NCBI GenBank assembly: GCA_900074885.1
Contig: FJUW01000051.1
Span: 541,499 to 605,498 of the forward strand
From: Rhynchosporium graminicola
Taxonomy: Eukaryota > Ascomycota > Leotiomycetes > Helotiales > Ploettnerulaceae
Direction: 5' to 3'
Length of the DNA: 64,000 nucleotides
Shown here: one piece after another, positions 35,992 through 45,740 of the stretch
Numbering within the stretch: position 1 is the first letter of the stretch
Layout of the letters: each line of letters starts with the position of its first letter
Translations under genes and position numbers: made by a program
Notes under the pieces: generated by a model
Databases searched by the model: none
The model's input: only the letters and a program-made list of their open reading frames with translations
What the model was told of the DNA's origin: nothing

Positions 35992-37720
35992 AAGACCTAA
36001 GGATATAGGAATAATAGAAATAGGATAATAGATCTCGAGTTTTATTACTTCTAGACTACTTAGACCTTAGGATTAACGCGGAACTAGCCGAATATTATAT
36101 CGATTAAATTAGTTATATATACCTAATATTACTAAGGATTAATATATTATTAGAACTTGTATATAACTCTTTTAATTTAATCGAGAAACTATACTAATTT
36201 AACTGAGAATTATTCTCTAATAAATAGAATATATTAGGAAATAGCTATATTATTAATAATAGCTTATTACTTTATAATAGTCGTCTATACGTATAATACT
36301 ATACCTTACTATATACTTGTTTAATTAGCGAAGTTTACGATTAAGTTTCTTCTGCTTATCTAAATACTTGTAAGACCGCTAAAATAATCTCTACTTATTA
36401 TTACTAGAAAGGACTTATATCAGATATGAAATAATATACTTATAATTACTGCCTCTATTAGTACTCTTATCTGAAGTAGACGAAATAGTAAGGATTCCTC
36501 TACTTATTACTAGCGCTTAGCTACCTTATATAGTACTTAGCTATAGATTTTAAGGATTTCTCGCCTGATAACTAGAGGTTTAATAGGATATTAGTATTTA
36601 TTAACTGCTTAGGGAAGGATTCTATATTAGTATTATACTATCGTAATATCGATACCCGCGGGATAGCGATACTATTTATCTAATAGATATATTATTTTAG
36701 ATATACTCTTTAGTTAATTATATCCGACTAAGGAGCTTAGTTTATCCTTTCCTTCTAGTAAGAGTTTTACTATATAATTAGAGTTAAAGTTAAGCTCTCT
36801 ACCTCTTTCTACTAGTAAACTAACGGATAAATAGAGATTATGAACTAGTATATTAACTAACGCTTTAGACCTTTTATTAATTACTACTAGAGTAACTAGG
36901 GCGAACTACCGCTGATAATAGACTGCGCTTAAGTAACTCTACCTCACGATTCTATCGGTATAGCGCTATATACTCTTAAATATAGTATATTACTACGGAA
37001 TAGCTAGGATTAGAAGTAACTTATTATATCGATACTATAAGAGAAGCTTAATTATACTAATACTAAATCCTTAGCTAAACGTGCTAAATCCGCTATTAAG
37101 TTTATAAAAGCTAATATACTAGCTACCTAGTAGAGGATATACGCTATAACTGACCCGAAACAGCGTAATATCGACTAGGAAGTTAGAGATATGTATTTTC
37201 TCTATAAGGAACCTTAAGAGTTACTAGCTAAGTAAAAAGCTATCTAGCTTCTAAGTAAGATTATACTAAGTCCTAGCTAAGATCAGATACTCCTATAAGC
37301 TAGATTTACCTTCTAGATCTTCTATATATGATATATTCGCTTTAGAATTACTCTTTAAGGACTCGGACGACCTATTACTAGGCTAGGAGCTACTAAACCT
37401 ACCCCCGGAGATTATTGCTACTTAAGAAGAATAGGAGTTATAAGATATACTCGCTATACGGCTTCTAAGAGGTAATCTAAAGTATTAAGTTAGCTAGCTA
37501 GACTATAACTCGGATTTAACTTAGTATAACGCTTCCGACTTAATAAGTACTCTATATAAGCTTAGAGACTTCTATATTACTAACTTAAGTAAACCTAGAC
37601 CTCTGCGTAAACTAGATTAGTAGATTAAGGCCTAGGAAGACGGAATAGATAACTATAGTTACTGAGAGGATAATAAACTATTATAGATATTAGTATTAAA
37701 AATTTATTACTAAGGATAAT
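35992..37720 (+). pseudogene. Gypsy family A integrase
   Basis: Begins in the RNase H-integrase linker (WDNRSRVLLLLDYLDL-like). The zinc-binding H2C2 region is at about 36330-36480 (EVYDQVSSAYLNTCKTAK ... YCLYQYSYLK). Catalytic core: AIDFKDFSPDN at about 36540 (first Asp), IISDQGAQF at about 36723 (second Asp) and TNGQIEIMNQY at about 36820-36850 (Glu retained). The C-terminal part ends near RDFYITNLSKPRPLRKLD (37566-37620). TAG/TAA codons stand for Gln/Trp. Reverse transcriptase, protease and gag of this family are absent. The chromodomain is not obvious. Confidence 0.85.
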
Positions 37721-37751
37721 CTCCTGATTATACTCTATAATAATACTATAT

Positions 37752-38890
37752 CTAAAACTCTACTTCCTTTATTACTTCTACTTTATTAGCTTTCTTCCTT
37801 AAGGTCTCCGGAGCTTCTAGTAAATCTAGAATATCTAGAACCGGAATTACTATATCTAACTCCTTACTTAAATTTACTTATATAGCTTTAGTAGTAGATC
37901 GAGTATAATAGCTAATCCTACGGGCTTTCTTCTTTAGAGAGAGTCTAGGAGTATCTAGATCTAATGCTATCTCTGAACTAGAAAGTAAATTCCTTTTTCC
38001 TTTAGTATTAGATATCGTAGCTTTAAATATAGCTTTCTTCGTAAATTCCTATATAATAGTATTTAATTTCTTTATTTACTTTAATACTATTTATACTATT
38101 AATTTAGATTTCGCCGAATCTACTATTAGAATATCTAAATCTTATATTATATTAGTATTATACTAGTATCTAAGGGTTTAAGATCTTAACTTATTACTTT
38201 AATAAACTCTAACTCCTAAATACTTTCTCTATAGATCGGTTTAAAGCTTAAGTCTCTACTAATTATATAGTAGTAATCTCTAACGTAGTAGTAGGAGTAG
38301 TAGATTTCGCGAGATAATAGATCCGATTAATAGCTTTATAAGTAGCTACGATACCGCCCCGATTCAGCTCCGTATTCTTAGCTTCGCTGCTAGGAACTAA
38401 ACCGGATAATATAGTATACTCTATATTAACGTAATCAGGTAATTATAACGCGTTAGTATATAAAACTATATTTAAGTTTAAGTAACTTATATACTTATAA
38501 TTACTCTTTAACGCTGAATAATACTTATAAAGCTTAGAGTTAAGCTTATTAAATAAATATAGAAGTTCTAGAATAGGAGTATTATTATACTTTAGCTTAA
38601 GGAAAGCGCGAATATATCGTAAGTAATATATATGATACGCTGCTAAAAGAGTACCGGCGGGAACTAGTAAGAGTACTATAGGAGTAAGTATTATAGATCC
38701 GTGAAACTCTTATATCTTAATTAAAGACTATCCTTAATACTAAGGTAGGAAACTTACTTATAATAAGAGAAGAGTTAATTAGGTCGATTAATATATAAGA
38801 TTATAGTAGACTATTATAGTAGTTAGTAATAATACTTACTCTAGGAACTATATCGTAGTCTAAGGAGAGTAAACTTATAGTTTAAGTAGT
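37752..38890 (-). pseudogene. Antisense ORF of Gypsy family A, about 375 codons
   Basis: On the minus strand, opposite to the integrase, a frame is readable from about 38890 to TAG at 37752. From about 38715 to 38290 there are roughly 150 codons with a single stop (EFHGSIILTPIVLLLVPAG, HIYYLRYIRAFLKLK, LNRGGIVATYKAINRIYYL), whereas the sense strand has a stop about every 15 codons there. One frame change lies near 38150; the C-terminal third is basic (LDTPRLSLKKKARR) and ends EAPETLRKKANK. The start is not fixed. No family recognised; a viral or host origin cannot be judged. Confidence 0.55.
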
Positions 38891-39192
38891 TATCGCGGTT
38901 AAAAAGAAGAGGGTCTAATATTAATGAACCCCTTTCTTTATATACTTTACGCTTTACTTAAACTCGACTCTCGCTGTAAATAGATAAAGTAAATATAGCT
39001 TACCGCCCGATTTAGAAGCTATAACTAATATAATACTATTATAGCGATATAACTAGTTAGAACTTACTAAAGGTTTTATTACTACTAAAGAGCGGCTAGT
39101 ATCTATTACGCGAATATCGACGAAAATAGTCATAATAAAGACTAATTTCTAATATAAACTATAACCTTCCGAGCTTAGGTTTAAGCTCTTCT

Positions 39193-39206
39193 TAAGAGGA
39201 GGGTAA
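39193..39206 (+). promoter_or_regulatory. Polypurine tract of Gypsy family A
   Basis: taagaggagggtaa immediately precedes the LTR start tataacgatagc, as expected for the plus-strand primer. Confidence 0.75.
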
Positions 39207-39581
39207 TATAACGATAGCTCATCTAAATATTATATAAGAGGAAAGATAGATACTAGGACTTAAGTTCATAAGTATCCCGGTATAACTAGTATCCGACTCG
39301 GTATAGTATCGGACTAGTACCGGTATAAATATATAAGGTGCCTTATATTTTATCTCTTTTCTTCTTCTTTCCTTATCTTTTTGTTTCCTTCGTAGTAGAC
39401 TATATAAGATCGCTCTTAGCTTCCCTACTTGTTTTATTCTTGCTCGTGTACCGCCTCGAGTCTTGTGTCGTTATATCGGTATCTTTAAGTTTCCTTCGTA
39501 GCAGATTATATAAGATCGCTCTTAGCCTCCCTACTTATTTTATCTCTGCTCATATACCGCCTTAAGTCTTATGTCGTTACA
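39207..39581 (+). repeat. Composite 3' LTR of family A (266 bp complete + 109 bp partial)
   Basis: 39207-39472 reads as one complete LTR (tataacgatagc to gtgtcgttata). 39473-39581 repeats the last part of a slightly different LTR (from cggtatctttaag to gtcgttaca) that matches the 5' LTR at 2413 better. The second ends at the tattc duplication. The open frame here is not a gene. Confidence 0.8.
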
Positions 39582-39586
39582 TATTC

Positions 39587-39983
39587 CTTCTATATAGGAA
39601 GCTACTTATTCTCTTGGAAGTCGAAGTTGTAATCGATTATAGCTCAGTCTACTATAGAAGCTGAATATATAGCTATTAATTCGGCAGTTAAAGAAGCGGT
39701 CTATATAAGACAACTTCTTATCGAATTAGGATATTACTTCTAAGAAAGGTTCCCGGTATTTACTAATAATAACGGCGCTTTACTACTCTCTAAGAACCCT
39801 TAATTCCATGAGAGGACTAGGCATATAGCTATAAAGTACTACTTTATAAGGGACCTAACTAATCAAGGTACTATAGATTTAATCTATATTGGTACTTTGA
39901 AGCAAAAGGCAGATAGGTTTACTAAAGCCCTAGATAGGCCTAAATTTAAGGAGTTTATAAAACACCTCGAAATAGCTTATTAG
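39587..39983 (+). pseudogene. Copia RNase H, C-terminal part (element H)
   Basis: Reads SWKSKLQSIIAQSTIEAEYI, RQLLIELGYY, FTNNNGALLLSKNP, ERTRHIAIKYYFIRD and ALDRPKFKEFIKHLE to the stop at 39981-39983. This is the canonical end of Copia pol. The DN-type catalytic position reads NNN. Few stops remain (TAA/TAG for Gln). Confidence 0.9.
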
Positions 39984-40159
39984 AGCTAGTAATTCAGATT
40001 ATTATAAGAGAATTAGGTTTATTTAACCTAGGAGGGTAGCTACGAGGTAGTATTTCCATTCCTTATTATATTTCTTTTATAACCTAAGGGTAGTCGATTA
40101 GTGATTTCCTTATATAGTTCTGTTTTAAAACTGACTATAAGTCTCTGATTAAGGGGGCG

Positions 40160-40609
40160 TATTGGATTTATAACTAGTACCTTAGTCAGTTTTGCCTATA
40201 TCGGCATATATACCCTGTATCTTGTTAGTACATGGTCTTAGTACCTAGTTCAGTACCTTGCGCATATACCTTATTATACCTAGCACCTATACCCTGTACC
40301 TTATCAACAGCCTGTACCCTGCATACTCTATTAGAGTTACTATAGAGGTTCTCGATAGAGTTCTACTACTCTCTAGTACGTATATCGTACTTCTAGAGGT
40401 TTCTACTAACGTAGTATGATTCTACGGTATACGTGTCTTCTTCTATAGAGTTCTGTATTACGTAGTATAGAATATTCTAGAGAGCTCATATAGCTATATA
40501 AGTAGCTAGAATCTCTCCTGTAGTTAGCTCTCTTTAAGTAAGCAAAGCAATTCGTATTAATCACGTATTATTCTGACCTTTTGGCCGATTTCCACCTTCA
40601 ATTTTCACA
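40160..40609 (+). repeat. 3' LTR of Copia H (450 bp), empty site for the Tc1 insertion
   Basis: Starts tattggattt (originally TGTTGGATTT) and ends caattttcaca. It is about 90 percent alike by eye to the LTR of Copia G at 61617-63363 but lacks the Tc1/mariner element: ttagtacatggtc here is uninterrupted. Confidence 0.9.
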
Positions 40610-41902
40610 GTAAGAGTATATTAAGGGATTATTTATAGTAACTTATCTACTAACTAATAATATACTAGCAGATAATCTTATAAAGAATCTCACTCGATAG
40701 ATTTTTAAAGCTTTCAGATCTCTCTTAAGTCTTAGAAATTGTAAATTATAAATAGAGGAGCTTTAAGTATAATATTAAGTCGCCTACTTAGCGTATTTTC
40801 ATTATATAAAATTCAGACTAAAAAACTAAGCTTTTAGGGATCTGCGAAGACTTATATAAGAAGATTAAAAATCAAATACTTAGTTTAAGCTATTCTTCTA
40901 GCGCTTAATCCGGTACTTAGTATAGTACTTTCGATCCTCAGAGGGAGTTCTACTACTATATAATATTATAAATTTACTAGCAGAAGCTCTACTTATACTA
41001 CTATTACGATCTCTCTTCTTTAGAGAAAGTCTAAGTCTAATAGACTTTATATTAAGGATCTCGACCTTAGATTCTGACTCTATATTACTACTGCATTTCT
41101 TTAGAGCTCTCTTAGCTTTTATATCTTTAAGCACTTATCGAAGATTCGTAAGATAGTTTTTAAGGAACTAAGTAAATTAGCTAAAGTATTAAAAGATCAG
41201 AATTATAAAGCTTATAGATTCCTTAGTACTAGTTCTCTTTCTATCTATAAACTCTTTAGCTTACGTAATTATTTATCAGGTAGCAGGAATATAGCTATAA
41301 GAAGCATAAGAGTAGTATCTCTTTAACTTTATAGCTATATTTATATAGTAGCGACCTTTTAATCTAGTTTCCTCTATATATACTAATATATCTTTAGTAA
41401 GGATTATTATTCTCTTCACTTAGTAGATATTAGAATATTTGAATAGTATTAGTATTAGAAGATCATTTACTTATCTTACGCTTTACTCTAGTAGATTTAG
41501 AGGTAATAGTACGACTATAGAAAAGTATAATAATCTTCATTAAAAAAGAAGGAGCTTTTAGTATATAAGAAGATAATTTTATTCTTTAAAGGATTAGAGA
41601 AAGTTCGTAAGCAGAGTAATTAGATAGATTATTAAGAGGATTATACTACTTAGGTTTGGGCTTAGACTTATTATCTCTATTAGTATAATTAATAAATCGG
41701 AAGGAGCGGATTTCAGGATTATTTCAAGGTAAAGCTACTAAGCGATAAGAAGTAGAAGGGATATCTTCCTTAGAGTACGGGCTATCGAACTATATTATAA
41801 ATATATTAGTCAAAGGATTAAAGTAAAAAGTAGAAAATAATCTTATAATATCGCGATAAGTAGATTTAGTTATAAATCTTCTAGTATTTATAAACGATCT
41901 TC
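40610..41902. other. Unassigned interval between Copia H and Gypsy D2
   Basis: No LTR, terminal repeat or known transposon domain was recognised. The minus strand has longer readable stretches than chance in this composition, including a 78-codon open frame (40898-41134) with a basic C-terminus, and patches such as FDSPYSKEDIPSTSYRLVAL near 41770-41830, so it is probably a decayed coding region. The same sequence appears to resume at 55594 on the far side of D2. Confidence 0.4.
40898..41134 (-). pseudogene. Unrecognised 78-codon open frame, basic, C-terminal fragment
   Basis: ATG at 41134 to TAG at 40898. The frame extends upstream through stops for at least another 80 codons (LKGRYYINIAIKLKRYY, RAKEFIDRKRTSTKES), so the ATG is likely internal. 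It contains KSIRLRLSLKKRDRN, similar to the basic motif LDTPRLSLKKKARR of the antisense frame of family A at 37752-38890. Function unknown. Confidence 0.35.
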
Positions 41903-42086
41903 TGTAAGGGTCAAGCCCTTGGATTATGATACTAGTATTACTAGCACGACTCCCTGACTAAGGCTCGATTAAGCCTTAGTACTACGCACTTTTCCTTGCA
42001 GCTTCTAGTTAGATTCGTACTCTCTTCTTATCGAACTTATTAAATATTACTAAGAACTCTTATATATATATTATTTACTTATAATA
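41903..42086 (+). repeat. 5' LTR of Gypsy D2 (184 bp)
   Basis: Starts tgtaagggtcaagccc and ends ttatttacttataata (originally CCTGTGACA end). Same length as the LTRs of D1, D3 and the D2 3' end. Confidence 0.92.
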
Positions 42087-42099
42087 TTAAGTTCGATTA

Positions 42100-43450
42100 A
42101 AATAAATAAAGTTAAATACTCCTAACTAGTATACGCCGAAGGGCGCTATAATACTAGCGCTAAACGCTAACTCGCAGGCGGAACGTATAATAACTTAAGT
42201 AGAACTAGTATAAGCTATAAACGAGATATACTAGCGCTAATAACTAATAGAGACCGAGCTAGCCTTAGCGCGGTCCGCTTAATAAGAAGCGGAGAGATAT
42301 TAGTAATAGAGCTAATAAGAGCCCGAACGATAGTAAGAAGAATATACGATCGACTCGCTAATAAAAGCTCTAATCGAGTTAATTATATTAATATCTCGCT
42401 TTAACTCTAATAAAGAAAAGTTAGCTTCTATAAGTTAGAAGCTACTATCTTAAGATAATAAAGAAGATACTTTCTTAGACTACTTACTTAGGATTAGAAG
42501 CTCTTACTAGGTTCGCTCTATATTAAAACTAATACTATCTGCTAATTATTACTAAGATACTATTTATAATACCTTTCCCTCTCGAGAACGAATTCGAATA
42601 CGGTATTTTTAAGAGAAGGAAAAAGCGATAAAAGGTAAGGCTTCTGAGTGTTTCTTCGCGCGACTCGAGGAAGTCTTTATAGATAGTAATAAATAAGCTA
42701 AAGTATTAGAATAACTATTAAATCTTAAGTACTCTATAGGATAACCTTAGTACGAATATTAGCTAGAGTTCAACGGATTCCTATATAATATAAGTAAGGA
42801 AAGCTAGAAGAATAATATAAGAATTAATTATCTAAAGAATATCTTCTTAAATCTTATCCGAATATATATAGCCTCTATAGTTAAGATAGCGGATTACTAC
42901 TAGTTCTTAGGGGAAGTAGAACGTATTATTACTAACCTCGAGGAGATAGACTAATTTAAATCAGCTAATAAGAAGTAGAAGAAAAGGAATAAAGACTCCG
43001 GATTAAACGTAATATTTAGCTTATATATAGCGGGTTCTTCCTTAATACTTAGAGTAGATACTAATAGAGATGCTATAATAGCTCTAATATTTATTAAAAG
43101 AAGCTATATAGATAATAAAAGATATCGTAAGAATATAGAAAGTAAGCAGAGAGCTAAATAAGTCGATAAAGCGGAAAGAGAATATCGCTATAAGAAAAGA
43201 CTCTATTACTAATATAGAATAGCTAGATATCGTATCCGCGACTATACTTATAGCGTAGCTATAAAGCTTACGACTATTAGCTTAGTCGAGTTAGGCTTAT
43301 TATTAGAGGACGATAATAAGTATAAGGATTCTGATAAAGAAAAGTCGGGAAAAGACTAGCTCTCGCTCGAAATCAGAAGATAAGAGAAGAAAGAGTATTC
43401 GTAGAAAGATAGAGTAAATTTAAGAAAGTTATAAATAGAAACCTTATATA
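42100..43450 (+). pseudogene. Gypsy D2 gag
   Basis: Readable frame with NANSQAERIITQ, DTFLDYLLRIRSSYQVRS, ARLEEVFIDSNK, EYQLEFNGFLYNI and IVKIADYYQFLGEVERI, a gag-type helical domain. The end has a degenerate zinc knuckle (LYYQYRIARYRIRDYTY, expected C-x2-C-x4-H-x4-C; Cys codons TGT/TGC changed to TAT/TAC). Relatively few stops. Start not fixed. Confidence 0.75.
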
Positions 43451-43849
43451 TATAGATATAGTCCTTTAAAATACTTTCGGAATATTTACTCTTATTAACG
43501 AAAGCTACTAATATTATACTATAATAAATAAAGATCTAGCGAATAATCTAAACCTCTACTATATTAGTAATAAGACTTAGAAAGTAAAAAGCGTATCTAA
43601 ACTACTAAGGGGTACGCAAATAGAAGAGGTTATATCTTTCTAAATAGATATTATAAGATATAAGTAGTTAGTTTATACTTATATTATTACTAACTTATCT
43701 TTCTTAATTATACTAAGAAATCCTTAGAAAGCGAATAATAAAGTATAGATTACGCTAGAGAAGTATTAGTTCTACTATAGCGTAATATAATAATAGATAT
43801 TAGAGGGGTATAATTATAGGAGTTACGAAGACTCGTAGCCCTTATATAA
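43450..43849 (+). pseudogene. Gypsy D2 protease, cut by Gypsy E
   Basis: Retropepsin-like start LLINESYQYYTIINKDLA (active-site D-x-G lost: Asn-Glu-Ser), followed by NLNLYYISNKT and QKVKSVSKLLRGT. The frame breaks at 43849 with E's LTR and resumes at 50709 (YILDSSILIIIAIV). The related minus-strand copy at 61200-61616 confirms the join. Confidence 0.7.
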
Positions 43850-44031
43850 TGTAATGATCACTTAGTACGCTGAGGTAAATAGGCATAATAGAATAGTAGA
43901 ACAGTCGCTAGAGGTTCGCTAGTAATAATCTGGTTAATATAGAAACTAATTACTAAGGAGAGAAGGTTCTTTCTTCCTCTCTAATTCTGAAATACAGGAG
44001 TAGGAGGCACTAGGCGCATAGACCTATTATA
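43850..44031 (-). repeat. 3' LTR of Gypsy E (182 bp)
   Basis: Plus-strand reading starts tgtaatgatcac and ends cctattata. Many CA/TG pairs remain. Same length as the right LTR. Confidence 0.92.
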
Positions 44032-44048
44032 ATATCTCCCCTCTTAAA
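44032..44048 (-). promoter_or_regulatory. Polypurine tract of Gypsy E
   Basis: Minus strand gtttaagaggggagat abuts the left LTR, fixing the orientation of the element. Confidence 0.75.
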
Positions 44049-44077
44049 CACTTCTATCCTAGAAGTAAAGGCGTTAA

Positions 44078-44137
44078 AATGCCCTAGCCGGCGATACTTC
44101 AGCGAGGCGCTCGCTGAAGTATCGCCGGCGAGGCATT
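44078..44137. other. 60-nt GC-rich inverted repeat in the 3' region of Gypsy E
   Basis: Arms gccggcgatacttcagcgag (44087-44106) and its exact complement (44110-44129) flank a 3-nt loop. Outside, aatgcc (44078) pairs with ggcatt (44132), with two mismatches between. This is the most stable secondary structure seen in the window and its CpG-rich arms escaped RIP. It lies about 50 bp from the polypurine tract and about 190 bp upstream of the plus-strand frame. Confidence 0.85.
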
Positions 44138-44322
44138 CCTTTCAGGATTCACTTTTATTCTAATTCTTCTTTATTATTAGTAAGGCTGGAATGCGGGGCA
44201 TAGCGCTAGGCAACTCCTCTATATAACTCTTAACTTTCTCTCTTCTCTCCATTCTTAAATAACTAATGATAATAATAGTAACTATATATAAGTTATAAAT
44301 ATAAGGTATCAGGTAGTACTAA

Positions 44323-45407
44323 CTTGACCTTTTAGCTCCTAAGAAGAACCTTCGTAAGCGCGCTGCTAGTAGTTCGCTTAAAGATACTCTTCCTTCTAGT
44401 AATACTTTCACTTCTATTAATAAGGGAAAAACTGTAGTTACTAGCGGGTTATCGACTAAGCGCTAGTAAGATGAAGATAATAATAAGGATACTAAAGGCG
44501 AGCTAAGCTAAGATAGTAGCCCTTCTGCTTATTATGATAAGACCCTTTATACTAGTCGAAAGAATACGTAGATAAAGTCGAAAGCTCGTGCTAAGGTAAA
44601 CGAGGAGATACCGCGTCCGGAGACTTGCCTGCGATACGCTAGTGAATATACTTTATTCCCTGAGTTAAAGTGTACTTTAGCTCCTAACTCTATTGCTAGT
44701 AAGTATATAGACTATATTAAGAAGGGTAAATCTTATAAGGATATAAGTATAAATTTCCTCTCTCTAGCGAATACTTAGCTAATAGCCGGCGAGGTTCTAG
44801 CTATTCTAATAGGTATTCTTAGCTAATTATAAGATATAGCTTTAAAAGTAGTAATAAGCGAGAGTTCCGGAGAAGTATTAAAGATTACTTAGGTATACTT
44901 TGATATAGAGAAGAAGCGGGCTAATTATACTTCTAAAGTTAGTGATACTATAGCTATTAAATCTCCTTAGAAGCTAGTTATTAATTCTAATGCCGAGCTA
45001 TCCTCTAGTATTATATTAGCGATCTCTAAGGTATCTAGATATACGCTGCGCTTTATAGCTAAAGTCACTGCTGCTATTAATATTATAAATACTACTCTTA
45101 TGAAGGAAATTCGTAGTCTCTATATAATATGAATTACTCTCTCTAGCGAGCTCCCTACTAATCTTCAGCGAAGGACTTCTATACTATTTATACTAGATTC
45201 TTTCTATAAGTAGCTTTACTAAATACGTAGCTAGAGGTTAATAGAGAGGAAGTCGCAGATAAGAATATAGATACTACTAATTAAGAGGTTACTAAGTAAA
45301 CTTTCTTTAGTGATATCCCGGAGTTTATCCGGCGAGAGCTAGTTTACTAGCGATTCGTATAGATAATAAAACCTCTTTTTCCCCTTAGACTTCTACTAGA
45401 TTTATAA
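44323..45407 (+). pseudogene. Antisense ORF of Gypsy E, about 360 codons
   Basis: Plus-strand frame opposite to E pol. It begins near 44323 with APKKNLRKRAASSSLKDTL, a basic Ser-rich start; continues RPETCLRYASEYTLFPELK, SKYIDYIKKGKSYKD, SSGEVLKIT and VTAAINIINTTLMKEIRSL; then, after a frame change near 45205, NREEVADKNIDTTN, SDIPEFIRREL and PLFPLRLLLDL to TAA at 45405-45407. About 15 stops occur, nearly all TAG/TAA in Gln-like positions. The start codon is unclear; a tactaac followed by ttttag (44317-44334) resembles an intron 3' end. No family recognised. Confidence 0.55.
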
Positions 45408-45549
45408 TCTCTAATATACCTTTAAAACTATAAAACCTTATAGGAAAAAACAGAAAGATATATATCCTTTTACGAGTATTATTTTACTTTCGCTAGCGTT
45501 TCGCTAGTCTTTCTATAGCGTTTTGATTTTTTAAAGCTTTAATTTCTTT

Positions 45550-45740
45550 CTAGAGTCCCTAGAGGTTTTCTTTTAGCTCTTAAAAATTATAAGTAAAAGT
45601 AAACCTCCTTTATCTTACTAGGAATTATTCTCTCCTTCTAACTACTCGCTAGTCTAGTAAAGAATCGACCTCCTATGATTCTTCGCTATCGATAAGGTCA
45701 GGTTAGATAACTTCTAACGACTCGCCGGGCTTTTACTAGT
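45550..45740 (-). pseudogene. Gypsy E chromodomain
   Basis: Minus strand reads EVDSLLD(x)RVVRRREQFLV then RWRRFTFTYNF(x)ELKENL, matching the chromodomain pattern V-E-x-I-L-D-x-R ... Y/F-L-V-x-W ... W-E-P-x-x-N-L, with stops at the Trp positions. It lies at the C-terminus of the integrase, as in chromoviruses. Confidence 0.75.

Larger units (their letters stand above)
2413..39581 (+). mobile_element. Gypsy family A element forming the outer shell of a 37-kb nest
   Basis: The insert begins tgtgacgg and ends cgttaca (TG...CA with short inverted ends) and is flanked by the 5-bp duplication tattc (2408-2412, 39582-39586). Its own sequence visible here is the 5' LTR (2413-2630), a short leader (2631-2879), the integrase-to-3' LTR part (35992-39581), and nothing of gag, protease or reverse transcriptase. 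Everything between is later insertions and rearranged copies of other elements. The shell may itself be a hybrid, because its 3' LTR is composite. Confidence 0.75.
39587..40609 (+). mobile_element. Copia element H, right part with 3' LTR
   Basis: Continuation of the element broken at 2412: RNase H C-terminus, 3' untranslated region, polypurine tract (aagggggcg, 40151-40159) and the LTR. The expected downstream duplication is gtaag, but the matching 5' end is missing. Confidence 0.88.

Noticed and set aside
40610..41902. hAT, pogo/Fot1 or MULE transposase
   Set aside because: The minus-strand readable patches gave no catalytic motif or terminal inverted repeat that would support any of these families.
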